From Purshia tridentata (Eukaryota > Streptophyta > Magnoliopsida > Rosales > Rosaceae), in contig QANT01000453.1 of the NCBI GenBank assembly GCA_003254885.1, forward strand, positions 1-64,000: a stretch of DNA of 64,000 nt, in the 5' to 3' direction. Numbering within the stretch: the first letter of the stretch is position 1; every line of letters starts with the position of its first letter. Both the position numbers and the translations under genes were made by a program. The notes under the pieces are model-generated. The model worked only from the letters and a program-made list of their open reading frames with translations. It had not been told where the DNA came from and made no database searches. Positions 16,235-27,280 of the stretch are shown here, one piece after another.

Positions 16235-19200
16235 CTAGAAACTGCCATTTTCAGCACCAATCTTACCTTCTGCAACAGTTTTCTTGGGAGGGCCCAACTC
16301 CACTGTCAAATTCTCAATCTTTTCTTTCAGTGCTTCTACATTCAAAGTAGCAAGAATCTCCTCCTTTATCTTTGCTTCTGCTTTTTCTGTGTCTTGTGAA
16401 CTTGAGCCTTTAGATATATCTGCCTTCAACTCCTCTATTTTGCCACTAATACCAGCTTCATTTATAGCCCTCTCAATTTCCTCATAAATCTCTTTGTTCA
16501 CCTTCACCATCTTCTCCTTCAACTCTGGTGGTGCAGTGGCAATATTTTTCTTGGTCACCCCAACAATCTCCAAGTTAGCTGCCTTTAGGACCTCCATAAG
16601 CTCTTTTTTAACTCCCTCTACTTCTTCCATTAAATCCTTATCCATTGGTTCCCCTTTGGATATCTTTTCTTCAGCATTCTTCAAAACTTCCATCTTTGCT
16701 TTTAGCTCAGCTGGGATTTTCTGATTAATCTCTGCTTTCAGTTTTTGTTTTCTCTCCTCTATTTCAATAAGCCGGCTAACCAGGTTTAACTTTTCAAGCT
16801 TCTGCTTTAAGCCAAGGTATGCCCCTGGCCTTGACAAATTGTGGTTGAACTCCTGCATTATTTTATCCATTTTCTCATTCATACTTGGTGTGTGTTTTGA
16901 GGCTTTAGACAATTCCAGCTTCACTGATTCCAGTTTCTCTTGCAAACCCATTGAAATAAATGCATTAGTGATCTCCTTGTCTACATCTTGCTTGAGTTTT
17001 TCAATTGCTTGGGTTGTAATCGGTTCAGATGGTCCCTTTGCTTCCAGGATCTTCTTTTTTAAATCCTCAATCTCTGACTCTATGTCAGCAGTTTTTGGCA
17101 TGTTAACTTCAGATGGCTTCATGTTGCGTTTCCTCTTAGGCTCCACCGAAACGCCTTCTTGGAAACCTCCAATTGACCGGAATTTAAGCATCCGATGACG
17201 AAGCAACTCTTCTGTGTTCATGTTTTCCAATTCCTACGCACATTGAGTATAGCTGTAAGTTGTAAATGAATGAAACACGTACGATTTGTGGAAACAGATA
17301 GGAGTGCGGTGTATCCGACACAGAGACATGGGAAAATGTTCTCTTGTCAAAACAACTCTTCTGTGTTCATGTTTTCCAATTCCTACGTACATTGAGTATA
17401 GCTGTAAGTTGTAAATGAAGGAAACACGTATGATTTGTGGAAACAGACACAGAGACATGGGAAAATGTTCTCTTGTCAAACGGTTAATATGAAGTTGAAC
17501 TGTTGATCAAATAGATTTTTGGTTCAATGTGTGGTCTAAATTCACAATCTAGCAGCATAATACGCTAGATTGTCTAACAAGACAACATTACCCTATCTTA
17601 TTGAATCATATTATCATAGTAATTATGCAGACAATGAACATGTCTATTTTACTTGAAGAAATGCTCAACCCCTCGTTAATTTTGGACTCTTTCTAAGCAG
17701 ATGAAGGTGTAGTTTTTCTAAACATTTAAAGAAATATCCAACATGTGTGGACATGAGCAGATTTTTCATGAAAGAAGTGCTTGTAAGGGAACCCAATAAA
17801 GCAAACAGAAAGCCAAATTGAAACAAATAGGCACAAATTGTTCAGGGGGAACTCTTCATCTTTATTCTTTCTCTATGAAAAGATACGTAAATATCAGTTA
17901 CCTTTATTGCCTGGGTGATTGTAATCTTAATTTGTTGGGAGGTCCATGCAGGATCAGCATGTGCGCCGCCAAGAGGCTCCTGTAAGTAGTAGCAAAAAAA
18001 GAACCCCATATAATGGGGTAATTAGCTCATCTTAAATCAATAATGATAAATTACAACCAAAGTAGATCCCATAATTCCAAATATGACAAAAAATATTTAG
18101 AAGTGACAATCTTAAAAGGGAATCATTTGGTTCCATACACATAACTTTTCTGTGAAGAGTTAAAGTTTGAAGTTGCACACCTCTCATCATATCATACAAA
18201 TTTTAAATGCTGAACTTAGTGGAAACATTTGTTTTGTCACCAGTACAAAATGCACAAACACTGCTCATTTTAACTCCTGAATCTTATAAAACATATTTTC
18301 ACCTCATATTTTCATATTGATAAGAAAGCATATGAATCACAGCAGAAAAGCACTTACAGGAATTATACCATCAGCAATTTTCAATCTGTAATGCTCTTGA
18401 GCTGTTATCCTTAGCTTTTCAGCGGCCTATACAAATTTGGGACTACAGTATTATCAAAAAATGGCCTGTGTCCAAAATAGGATCATACATCAAAAGTTCT
18501 AATACCTTGGGAGCTGCTTGGGAAGATTTCCACAATATTGCAGCACATGCTTCAGGACTGCTCCAAGAAAGCACAAGAAATATATTACAGAAATCATGGC
18601 ATAAAATCAGGATGGGAAAAAATAAATGATTATAGCCTCAAATGGAACGGGCTCATTCAAAATATCAAAAGTTGAAGCATGTTGATGGACTAAAATGGCT
18701 CAATTCTAATGTTATATAAAATTATACTTTTGAACTAGTAACTGTTATCACCTTGCAACATAGAAAGCCGAGTTCTCCAGCATAAACAGTTTATTGGCAC
18801 AAGCAATGGCTAGAGCTCCACCTGAACCGCCTTCGCCAGTTACTACTGATACAATGGGAACTTTCAGGCCAAACATAGTCCTCAGATTATGGGCTATTGC
18901 TTCACCCTGCATAAATCACAAAATGAAAAATTTTATTTTATGCTAACATGTGAACAAAGTAAATTAATGATTCTCTAAAAAAAGGAGAATTAATGATGCG
19001 AACTTGCAAATTAAGAAGAAAAGTGCATACTCACTTGACCAAGTTCCTCAGATTTGAGATCAGCAAAGGCCCCAGGAGTGTCGATGAATGTAACAATAGG
19101 AAATCCATGATGATCGGCATATTTCATCATTCGCAGAGCCTTCCGGTAGCTGTTTGCAAAGTATGCTCTTAGTGAACATAGACACATGGCTAGTTTTATT

Positions 19201-20572
19201 AACAACCAAAAATGGTTGCACACTATGCTCTATGCTCTAAATGCTTCCATTTTTATGCACCTTCAAACTATTAACCTGACAAAAATATCTTTCAAACATA
19301 CCCGTGTGGAGTTGGCATAGCAAAGTTGCGAGCAATATTCTCCTTCGTGTTCCTGCCTTTCTGATGACCTACAAACATGTAGGTCTTGCCATCCATGCTC
19401 CCAAGACCAGTCACAATAGCTGGATCATCATAGCCAGCACGGTCTCCATGGAGTTCCACCCACTATAACATTTAAAGAAAAGAGGTATAATTATCATATA
19501 TTCAAGTAGTAAGAAACTGATGTAATTAACAAACTACCTTCTCCGTAATATTCAAAATATGATCAAGAACTGTCGGTCTGTTGGGATGTCGAGCAATAGA
19601 TAGCCGTTGAATTGGTGTCAAATGTTTGTATAAATCTTTCAGGGCCTGAACTTGAAGTGAAGAAGGATCGGGTGTTACTTTCACATTATTAAAGTACTCT
19701 CAACAAAATGAACGATCTGAGAAATGGCCACATACTCATGTGAAGTGCCATTATAAAAGAAACTTATGACATAAAATAGGGATTGCAAGGCTTATAAATT
19801 CTACCTGTTGATACTTGTTCTCCAATGCGCCAATTTGATCGCTGAAATCTAGACCAGTTTCATCAGCCATTCTACGTATCTGCGAGAAAATGATTGACTA
19901 AATGCCAAATATTTGACTTGGGGATTTTGTGCCATATGAATGCTTCACATCTACTTAAGTTATCCCTCTAAAATGCATCCTATGGTTATTTTATGAGCCT
20001 TGCCTTGGAGATGCCCTCTTGTACTATGTTGGTCTATTAGGAGTGTTTGAGAGCTCCAAAGCCTTTCATGAATGCTCAATACCATATTCTCAACAACTTT
20101 ATTGAAAATAAACACTTGAAAAAAAACCATGTAAATTCAAAAATATGCAGAGCATGCTCTAGGAAATAACAATATAATGAAAGCAACAGACCTCCATGAT
20201 CTTCTTCTCAAGATCAACAAGTGGTTTCTCAAATGGAAGGGTAACTGGCTTTGGTTTCTCTGTCAGAGGCTTGAAATGAGACAGGTAAGTCAAGTGCCCA
20301 CTGCTGATATTTGGATCCATATCATCAGGCCATGGATAATCATACTTCTTCCCCTTTATAATTTTCCCAATAACATGAAACTTGTTCCTGTTTTTAATCC
20401 TCTGCCCTTCCAAATCCTTGGACCAAATTCCATTTGCCCTTGTGAATGAACTTCTAAGTAATTCACTAGCAAAAAGATCCTTTCCTGAATATTGTTGGGG
20501 CAATTCAAATCCACAATATTCACCTCCTTTTCGTCTTCCACAATTTCCAACAATTAGTGATAGGGTGGTCAT
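16235..20572 (-). CDS. CAC3: Plastid acetyl-CoA carboxylase carboxyltransferase subunit alpha, 730 aa
   Basis: The ten coding exons on the minus strand are 20572-20192, 19879-19805, 19645-19538, 19462-19302, 19149-19035, 18906-18752, 18557-18506, 18426-18358, 17979-17902 and 17233-16235. The ATG at 20572 is fixed by an in-frame TAG just upstream. The first exon supplies a putative transit peptide and then [16 protein letters not shown]. The carboxyltransferase core is plain: [100 protein letters not shown] and [13 protein letters not shown]. The last exon encodes a 332-residue Lys/Glu-rich coiled-coil tail typical of plant versions. Together with the plastid-encoded beta subunit it transfers the carboxyl group from biotin carboxyl carrier protein to acetyl-CoA in the stroma, making malonyl-CoA for fatty acid synthesis. 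The gene is nuclear, as expected for the alpha subunit. Confidence 0.95.
17203..17481 (-). repeat. Tandem duplication of the last-exon acceptor and exon start of CAC3
   Basis: Copy one (17203-17352) spans the first ~30 bases of the last exon, its acceptor and upstream intron. Copy two (17353-17481) repeats them with a few substitutions and a 25-base gap. Both contain TTCATGTTTTCCAATTCCTA and TGGGAAAATGTTCTCTTGTC. The outer copy therefore presents a second, intact-looking splice acceptor in intron 9, followed by the same first ten codons and then an early stop. Confidence 0.88.
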
Positions 20573-21560
20573 CTCAAAGAAGCAAGACACAACCTTCTAA
20601 ATCAAAGAATCACCTGCCAATTGTTCACATGCTGCACTCTGCATTTACAACCGCAATGGAACACTCAAGAAAAAGGCAAGTTTCTATGAAATGCATAGTT
20701 CATTTCAATACACAAGAGAAAACATATAGAACTTAACAATACAGGGAAAATAGAAAATGGGAAAACTTTTGATATCCATTCACCTCCTTCCTATTTGATA
20801 ATACCAAAAAGAGAAAACGACTCCATCAGTACATATTACTAGCAAATGAGCATTTTTAAAGAATTGCTCATTTGTTTCATAATCAAGAATACCAATTTAA
20901 AAATTTAAGCAAAAGTGGACTTAGTTATCACCAGAGCCAAATCGTCCTTAATGAAGAGCTACGATGAGCGCTTCAATTGGAAATGTCATGTAAAGGAAAA
21001 AATAACCAACAAACAGATGCAACCAAGTTGAAAAGGCAATAAACAATCAACATACATCACCCAATACCTCTAGATAAAGGGCTTTGAGAAGTTTCAAATT
21101 TTATACTTTCCTATTTTGGAGGTACAAGTGATTCACCAACCAGAATTCACAACTTCATCAGTCTACCATTATATACATTCAGAATTCAAGTTCATGATCT
21201 TACCTCAATATCCAATACACTTAGTTGCCCTGCATAGCAAAATTCTGCTTCAAAGCTCAAGCATTTTAACCTGAAATACAATTCCCAGACTCTCATAAGT
21301 CATAATCAGGATTCAAAAAAAGAAATCAAAAGAACACAACCAAAAACATCCAATGTGTGGTTGTTAAGGTATATCATTGTATCCACAATTTGTTCCCTTT
21401 TTGTTTTTGCTCAGTTTTCTCAGAAACCAAACAACAAATAAGCATATGGGTACCTCAGAATTAGAGCTTCTGGACTTCCCAGGTGGGCAAAAAGTGTCTT
21501 CACTCTTTACTCTTTAGGACCAACAGTTCAGATAAACTGTCGTAGCAATAGGTTTTCAGA
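20573..21560 (-). promoter_or_regulatory. Spliced 5' leader of CAC3
   Basis: The leader seems to contain at least one non-coding exon. On the minus strand, 21270-21204 is bounded by TTTCAG upstream and GAG/GTAAGATC downstream. Another acceptor, AATTGGCAG, lies at about 20615, just before the ATG exon. An earlier donor-like GAG/GTACCC at about 21456 may end the first exon. The 21270-21204 exon would place a short upstream frame, ATGCTTGAGCTTTGA (four codons), in the mRNA. These borders are inferred from splice signals alone. Confidence 0.4.
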
Positions 21561-23050
21561 AAACCAAAATAGAGGGGAGGAAATGGTGGCAAATTGCGCT
21601 GTTACTGTTTTTTCTGTTTCCAGTTATTGGTTGGCTGGTGAATCCCAGTAAACTGGGAGAGTGGCATTAAAATATGCGTAGCACAAGTCTAGACGGTGGT
21701 GTAGGAAGGTGATTGGGAGGTGTAATTCACGCGCTTTGGTGGAGGATAGGATATATTATGCTACGTGGAGTGAAGAGGATAAACACATCATCGCCGATGA
21801 GGATAAGTCCTACCTATAACCCATCTATACATATTTATGCAATGTGACCTGTTATTTTTGTTTCAATAATAGCTAGAAATTTTAGATTTGTAATCATTAC
21901 ACTTTTTCTTTTTTTATTACCATTACACTATGTTTTACAGTTTTACTTGTTGTAAAATTAATGACTCAAATTTTGAATACAAATTTGAGAGTGTTGATAT
22001 GAATTTTGACAAAAGTGTAAGAGTCAAATTTGTAAAATATCTTACAATTATAAAATCATAAGAAGATTTGGTGTTATGATAAAATTGTCTAAAATACTTT
22101 TGTAAAATACAATCATTGAATAAAAATAATAAAAAACACCCCAATATCCCCACCACTTTAAACGTATAGAGAACAATAAAAATTATAAAACAATAAAAAA
22201 ATACAATGATAAGTCAATTCCCTTTAAACTCATAAAACCTATGATTTTTTTTTTTGTTTAATTGTTAACCCATTTGACTAGCTGCCAACTTAGTCCATTT
22301 TCCATATTTAAATTTCTCAATTAACATTACCCACCACTTTAAACGTATAGAGAACAATAAAAATATACAATGATAAGTCAATTCCCTTTAAACTCATAAA
22401 ACCTATGATTTTTTTTTTGTTTAATTGTTAACCCATTTGACTAGCTGCCAACTTACTCCATTTTCCATATTTAAATTTCTCAATTAACATTTTACAAAAT
22501 TAAGATTTTTTTAATTCTTTTTTTGCCCGTATCTTCATGTATGACTTTGTTTTTCATGTTTAACTCTATTCCTTTGTAACGATTATTGTTCTTCCTAAAA
22601 TTTAGGTGCTTTAATGCTCATTATTCATTTCCTTGGACGTGTTGGACTATTTTCAAGCATGAAGTCCAGTTTTGTTTCCACAAAATCCATCCTGATTGGT
22701 CCTTCCATATTTGATTGTTTTGAGATTCTATATAAATCAATCTTTCTTGCTTCTATTTTTATTGTAAATGCTGATTGAGGAATTTAAATATGGAAAATGG
22801 GTGTGGTGGCAGCTAGTCAAAGGGGTTAACACCTAAATAAAAAAAATTCATGGGTTTAAATTAGAAGAATATGAGTTTAAAGGGGTTTTATGAATTTTCT
22901 CAAAAATATTAGAGATTTTGGTTAATTAGGGCTTTTGGTTAATTAATTTAAAGTAGTTAATTGGTCAATTGGTGTTTTTTTCTTAATGATGAAATCTGGT
23001 ATGTTCTGTTTGCTTAAGCCTACATAATTATGTGTATATAAATAGCTTTA
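21561..23050. other. Intergenic DNA between divergent CAC3 and PIGY-like genes
   Basis: Apart from the foldback repeat at 22149-22903, no gene is seen. The left part should hold the CAC3 promoter and the right part (about 22900-23050) the promoter of the PIG-Y-like gene. GTGTATATAAATAGC at about 23031-23045 is a plausible TATA box for the latter. Confidence 0.45.
22149..22903. repeat. Foldback element with ~120-bp inverted arms, left arm duplicated
   Basis: A segment of about 170 bp occurs twice in direct orientation (about 22149-22326 and 22329-22490), sharing CACTTTAAACGTATAGAGAA, GACTAGCTGCCAACTTA and CCATTTTCCATATTTAAATT. A diverged copy in opposite orientation lies at about 22770-22903 (AATTTAAATATGGAAAATGG, GGCAGCTAGTCAAA, GTTTAAAGGGGTTTTATGA). 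The arrangement resembles a non-autonomous foldback or MITE-like element. No clear target duplication was found, so the family is unassigned. Confidence 0.6.
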
Positions 23051-23217
23051 CTTCGCCATCTTCGTCTTCTTCTTCGTGCTTCCCTACAGGAGCGCCTGGC
23101 TTGCTCTCCATAGCTTTTCATCCTTCTCTTTCGTGCTTCAACTCATACCAGACCCAAAGAAATTGAATTTTTTCTCTGGCTCTCAGTGGATCAAAGTATA
23201 CCCTCTTCGGCAGGTAA

Positions 23218-23223
23218 ATGTAA
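23218..23223 (+). promoter_or_regulatory. Start-stop upstream ORF (ATGTAA) one base before the PIGY start
   Basis: The sequence reads GTAAATGTAAAATGCAACAG: an ATG followed directly by TAA, one spacer base, then the ATG taken as the main start at 23225. If this stretch is in the mature mRNA, ribosomes would initiate and terminate at once beside the real start. Minimal AUG-stop elements are known to control translation in plants, for example AUGUAA in Arabidopsis NIP5;1. No control is demonstrated here. Confidence 0.5.
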
Positions 23224-23224
23224 A

Positions 23225-24334
23225 ATGCAACAGAATTGGTTTTGGGGATGGTTTTTCATCGCATCCGGCTCAGTTGTCTTTATGGGGTTTCTCTATGCTA
23301 CCGTCTTATCCAAGCTTCTTCCACCATCAGATAATACTATTATCTCCGCAATACAAAATGACCGGTAATGAATCAATCTTTCTTGTTTTCTATTCTCTAA
23401 ATGTTTTTGGATCTATATATATATTTTTTATTAAATGATAATTCATATTCGACATTTACTATTCCTTCCAGAGAAATATTGCAATATAATCTGACATATC
23501 TGGAAAAAGAAAAAGAAAAAGAAAAGGAAGCTACTTTTATAAGTTGCAGTATGTATGTATTTGTATATGCTTACATATTTGTTTAATGCAATACTCATCC
23601 AATGACATATTATCACCTTTTATGAACGCAATATCATTTTTTATTGTTTATCTCTATATATTTTGTTTTGTTTTTTTTTCTGGGTTGGGTGGTAAGTTTA
23701 TTTTTTTCTGTTTTGTTAGATTAGTTGTTTTGGGGTTTCATTTGAATAGTTAGAGATTGTCTGCAAGTTTGTGTTAATGAGGCAGATTGCTTGCAATGTC
23801 AATAACAGTACATGATGTTTGAGCCTATTTGAAATAACAGGGTTTTATGATGCAGTGTGAGAAGAGTTGGGTTTTGATTGTATTTGGGAGGTGTGCTGGT
23901 TAAAGCTGGAATATAGTAGTTAAGGTGTAACCAAAGAAGAAAGTGGAAGATTAATGAAACAAATGTAGGCATCACACATAATAGTCAAGACTCGAGAGAA
24001 GATAGACCATGCATCCAAAATATGTTTTGAGTTGAGCGATTGCTTTATTTGTTCTTAAGTATGTTTAATTGATTAAGTGAACTAGTGCCTAGACCTATGA
24101 AGTTGATTTGGGAAAATCAATTTTAACATGAGCATGTAATGTAGGAAATTTGTTTTTGGGTTTTTTGGTCATTGGCAGTAGTAACATTGAAGCTCCTATT
24201 CTTCATTCTTTTTCCGACTTCATTTCTTCTCTTGTAATAGGTATTATTGCTTCTTGGTGCCCTTGACGCTTCCAGTTCTCATGGTTGCTGTATATTTTCA
24301 TTGGCTCAGCATGAAAGTGTTCAAACATGCATGA
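23225..24334 (+). CDS. PIGY: PIG-Y-like subunit of GPI N-acetylglucosaminyltransferase, 77 aa
   Basis: The exons are 23225-23364 and 24241-24334, and phase 2 at the junction rebuilds an Arg codon. The protein has two predicted membrane spans: FWGWFFIASGSVVFMGFLYA (about residues 5-25) and CFLVPLTLPVLMVAVYFHWL (about 50-69). It ends SMKVFKHA. Human PIG-Y (71 aa) has the same plan, with a first hydrophobic span, then LCFYSLLLPITIPVYVFF-type sequence and a KLFRHN end. PIG-Y is a small ER-membrane subunit of the complex that adds GlcNAc to phosphatidylinositol, the first step of GPI-anchor synthesis. The start is the first ATG able to open this frame, since no upstream in-frame ATG exists. The identification rests on topology, size and the C-terminal motif. 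Confidence 0.72.
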
Positions 24335-24470
24335 TTTTTGAAAAGCCCACAAGGTCAGTTGGCAAGATATGTAATTTCTTTATGCTACTTTATGAGTTAA
24401 GAGTTGGATAAGCGTGTCTAGTTTTTGCTTCCATGGTTTAAACCAACATGTTCCTCAATTAACAGAAAGT

Positions 24471-25701
24471 TGTGGACTAAATGGGCTCAATTATAATGTT
24501 ATATAAAATTGTACTTTTGAACTAATAACTGTTCTGTTATCAGCTTGCAACATAGAAAGCAGAGTTCTCCAGCATAAACATTTTATTGGCACAAGCAATG
24601 GCTAGAGCTCCACCTGAACCGCCTTCGCCAGTTACTACTGATGTAATTAGCAAACTACCTTCACTGTAATATTCAAAATATGATCAAGAACTGTCGGCCT
24701 GTTGGGATGTCGAGAAATAGATAGCCGTTGAATTGGTGTCAATGTTTGTATAAATCTTTCAGGGCCTGAACTTGCAGTGAAGAAGTATTGGGAGTTACAT
24801 TCACATTATTAAAGTACTCTCAACAAAATGAATGATCTATTATGAATGCTGAGAAATGATCACATAATCATGTGAGGTTACATTATAAAAGCAACTTATG
24901 ACATAAAATAGGGATTGCTAGGCCTATAAATTCTACCTGTTAATACTTGTTCTCCAAGGCACCAATTTGATCGCTGAAATCTAGACCAGTTTCATCAGCC
25001 ATTCTTTGTATCTTTGAGAAAATGATTGACTGCATGCCAAATATTTGACTTGGGGATTCTGTACCATATGAATACTTCATATCTACTTAAGTTATCCCTC
25101 CAAAATGCATCCTATGGTTATTTTATGAGCCTTGCCTTGGAGATGCCCTCTTGTACTATGTTGGTCTTTTAGGAATGTTTTAGAGCTCCAAAGCCTTTCA
25201 TGAATGCTCAATACCATATTCTCAGAAAATTTATTGAAAAGAAACACTTGAGCAAAACCATGTAAATTCAAAAATATGCAGAGCATTTATGCTCTAGGAA
25301 ATAACAATATAATGAAAGCAACAAACCTCCGTGATCTTCTTCTCAAGATCAACAAGTGGGTTCTCAAACAGAAGGGTAACTGGCTTTGGTTTCTCAGTCA
25401 GAGGCTTGAAATGAGACAAGTAAGCAAGACACAACCTTCTAAATCAAAGCATCACCTGCCAATTGTTCACATGCTGCACTCTGCATTTACAACCCCAATG
25501 GAACACTCAAGAAAAAGGCAAGTTTTTTTTGAAATGCATAGTTCAGTTCGATAAACAAGAGGAAACATATAGAACTTAACAATACAGGAAAAATAGAAAC
25601 TCGGAAAACTTTGATATCCATTCACCTACTTCCTATTAAAAATACCGAAAACGACTTCATCACTTTGAAAAGGCAATAAACAATCAACATACATCACCCT
25701 A
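24471..25701 (-). pseudogene. Partial, deletion-bearing duplicate of the CAC3 gene
   Basis: This stretch matches 18688-21061 of the CAC3 gene in the same orientation at high identity, including introns, so it is a DNA-level duplication and not a retrocopy. It retains part of exon 6 (about 24553-24652), exon 3 (about 24656-24770), exon 2 (about 24937-25020) and part of exon 1 (about 25325-25422). Three internal deletions relative to the parent remove exons 4 and 5 with part of exon 6 (18851-19521), the start codon with the transit-peptide region (20290-20582), and leader DNA (about 20829-21030). The donor GT after exon 6 is CT here. It cannot encode the enzyme. The 3' end of the PIGY-like gene lies only about 140 bases away, on the other strand. 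Confidence 0.92.
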
Positions 25702-27280
25702 TATAAATTTTGAAATTCTCTAATGTATTGCTTTTAGGTTATTCTCATTCTCCTACACTAGTCTCTTTTCTAAATAAAGAAACAATAATAATAAAACAAT
25801 AAGTTAAACATATACATTTAAATTTTTTTTTTAAAATCAAATAACCACCTTTGGTAGGTAGTTTCCACTTTCCACCACTGCTCGATATAATTTCTTCCAC
25901 TAACTTCACTTCAAAGTTGAGAAGATGTACATCTAAACTATATATTCCCATCCCACGAGTCACTCATTCTTCCCTCTCCTTCATTTGTGCAATTTTTTCT
26001 TGGTATTTCTTCTCTGTTGTCTCTTGGTCTTTTAACTCTTTTACTTCATTCTCTTTGTTTTTATTTGTTGATATATATGTTGATTGATAGAGCAGCCAAG
26101 CAAGCAGGAATCAAACAAAGAAAACGATACCAAAAGCAAGGAAGAAATCTGCTGAAAACAAGGCAAGTGTGTCAAATTGTCTCATCAATATTTTTCTTGG
26201 TCCTATATATCTCTAATTCTTTTTGTAAAATTAAAAGAAAAACACAATATTTGGTTATATTTGGGTCTTCATAGTTTATAATTAAAATTAAGATTGTGGA
26301 TTCACAATGTCATACTTTTATTAAAATATTATAAATGAACACGTTTCTGAAAAAGGCTAAGAGGCTAATTTATCTAAATTTAAGTCCGAACTTATTTATA
26401 ATCTCTTTTATTTCTAACAAAAAATTAACATATATATGTATTGATACACCATTTTTGAGTAAATTGGATTACTTAGCATTATTGGAGAATAAATAGAGCA
26501 TTACTAATTTACTAGTCCCATGAAATTTTATTCACCAAATAATATAACAATGTATCATTTATAAAAAATTTGGCTATTCAAAGTTCATTTGTTTCTAACA
26601 ATAATTTTTGGCCAAAAAAAAAAATTATGATCCAATAATTAATCATAAAAACAATGTATCATTTATAAAAAATTTGGCTATTCAAATTTCATTTGTTTCT
26701 AACAATAATTTTTGGCCAAAAAAGAAAAATAATGATCCAATAATTAATCATAAAAAGCTATAATGATTCAATATTTGATAATCAATTTGGTGTCTAATTT
26801 GAAGAGCCTCATGTTATTGCAAGTCAACTTTGCTTTTGAAAAGTATACATTTGTGGGTAGAAAAGGTATTCAAAACTAAATTTTTTGTGTCATTAATTTT
26901 GATTAATTAGTCCAACCAACCCATTTGGCTTCTCTCATTCCAAATCTTAATCCAACCAATAAAGAAAAATCTTAATGATATTTCAATTAAATATTAATAT
27001 AAACAATTCAATCCTGTCAACTTTAACAGTATGGCGGGACATAAAATCAACTGAAAAAGAAAAAAGAAAACAGAAACGAACAAAATTTCTAGCTATGCCA
27101 GCGCAAGGTCATTGTCAGATCAAGACGTTGCTTAGTGTTTACACCTATCCACAACTAGAAAAAAGAAAAAAAAATGGGATTAAGTAAGTATTCGCGTTAA
27201 TATAAACGTTTTTGTAATAGATTGTAGATGCCCATCATCACCTTCGGACGGTGCGAATAAAATGCATAATTAAAACTAGA
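25702..27280. other. AT-rich spacer upstream of the AtuA-like gene
   Basis: No gene is recognised. A 104-bp tandem duplication lies at 26546-26755. Open frames near 25851-26274 show no domain, although the stretch ending at 26165 (AAGCAGGAATC... AAAACAAG/GCAAGT) could be an untranslated exon of unknown transcript. Confidence 0.45.
26546..26755. repeat. 104-bp tandem duplication
   Basis: The two copies (26546-26649 and 26650-26755) both carry AACAATGTATCATTTATAAA and GATCCAATAATTAATCATAA. They differ at only a few positions and in A-run length. Confidence 0.9.

Noticed and set aside
16284-17198. Long plus-strand open frames across the last CAC3 exon
   Set aside because: They are mirror frames of the Lys/Glu-rich coiled-coil coding exon, giving Ser/Phe-rich nonsense, and have no independent support.
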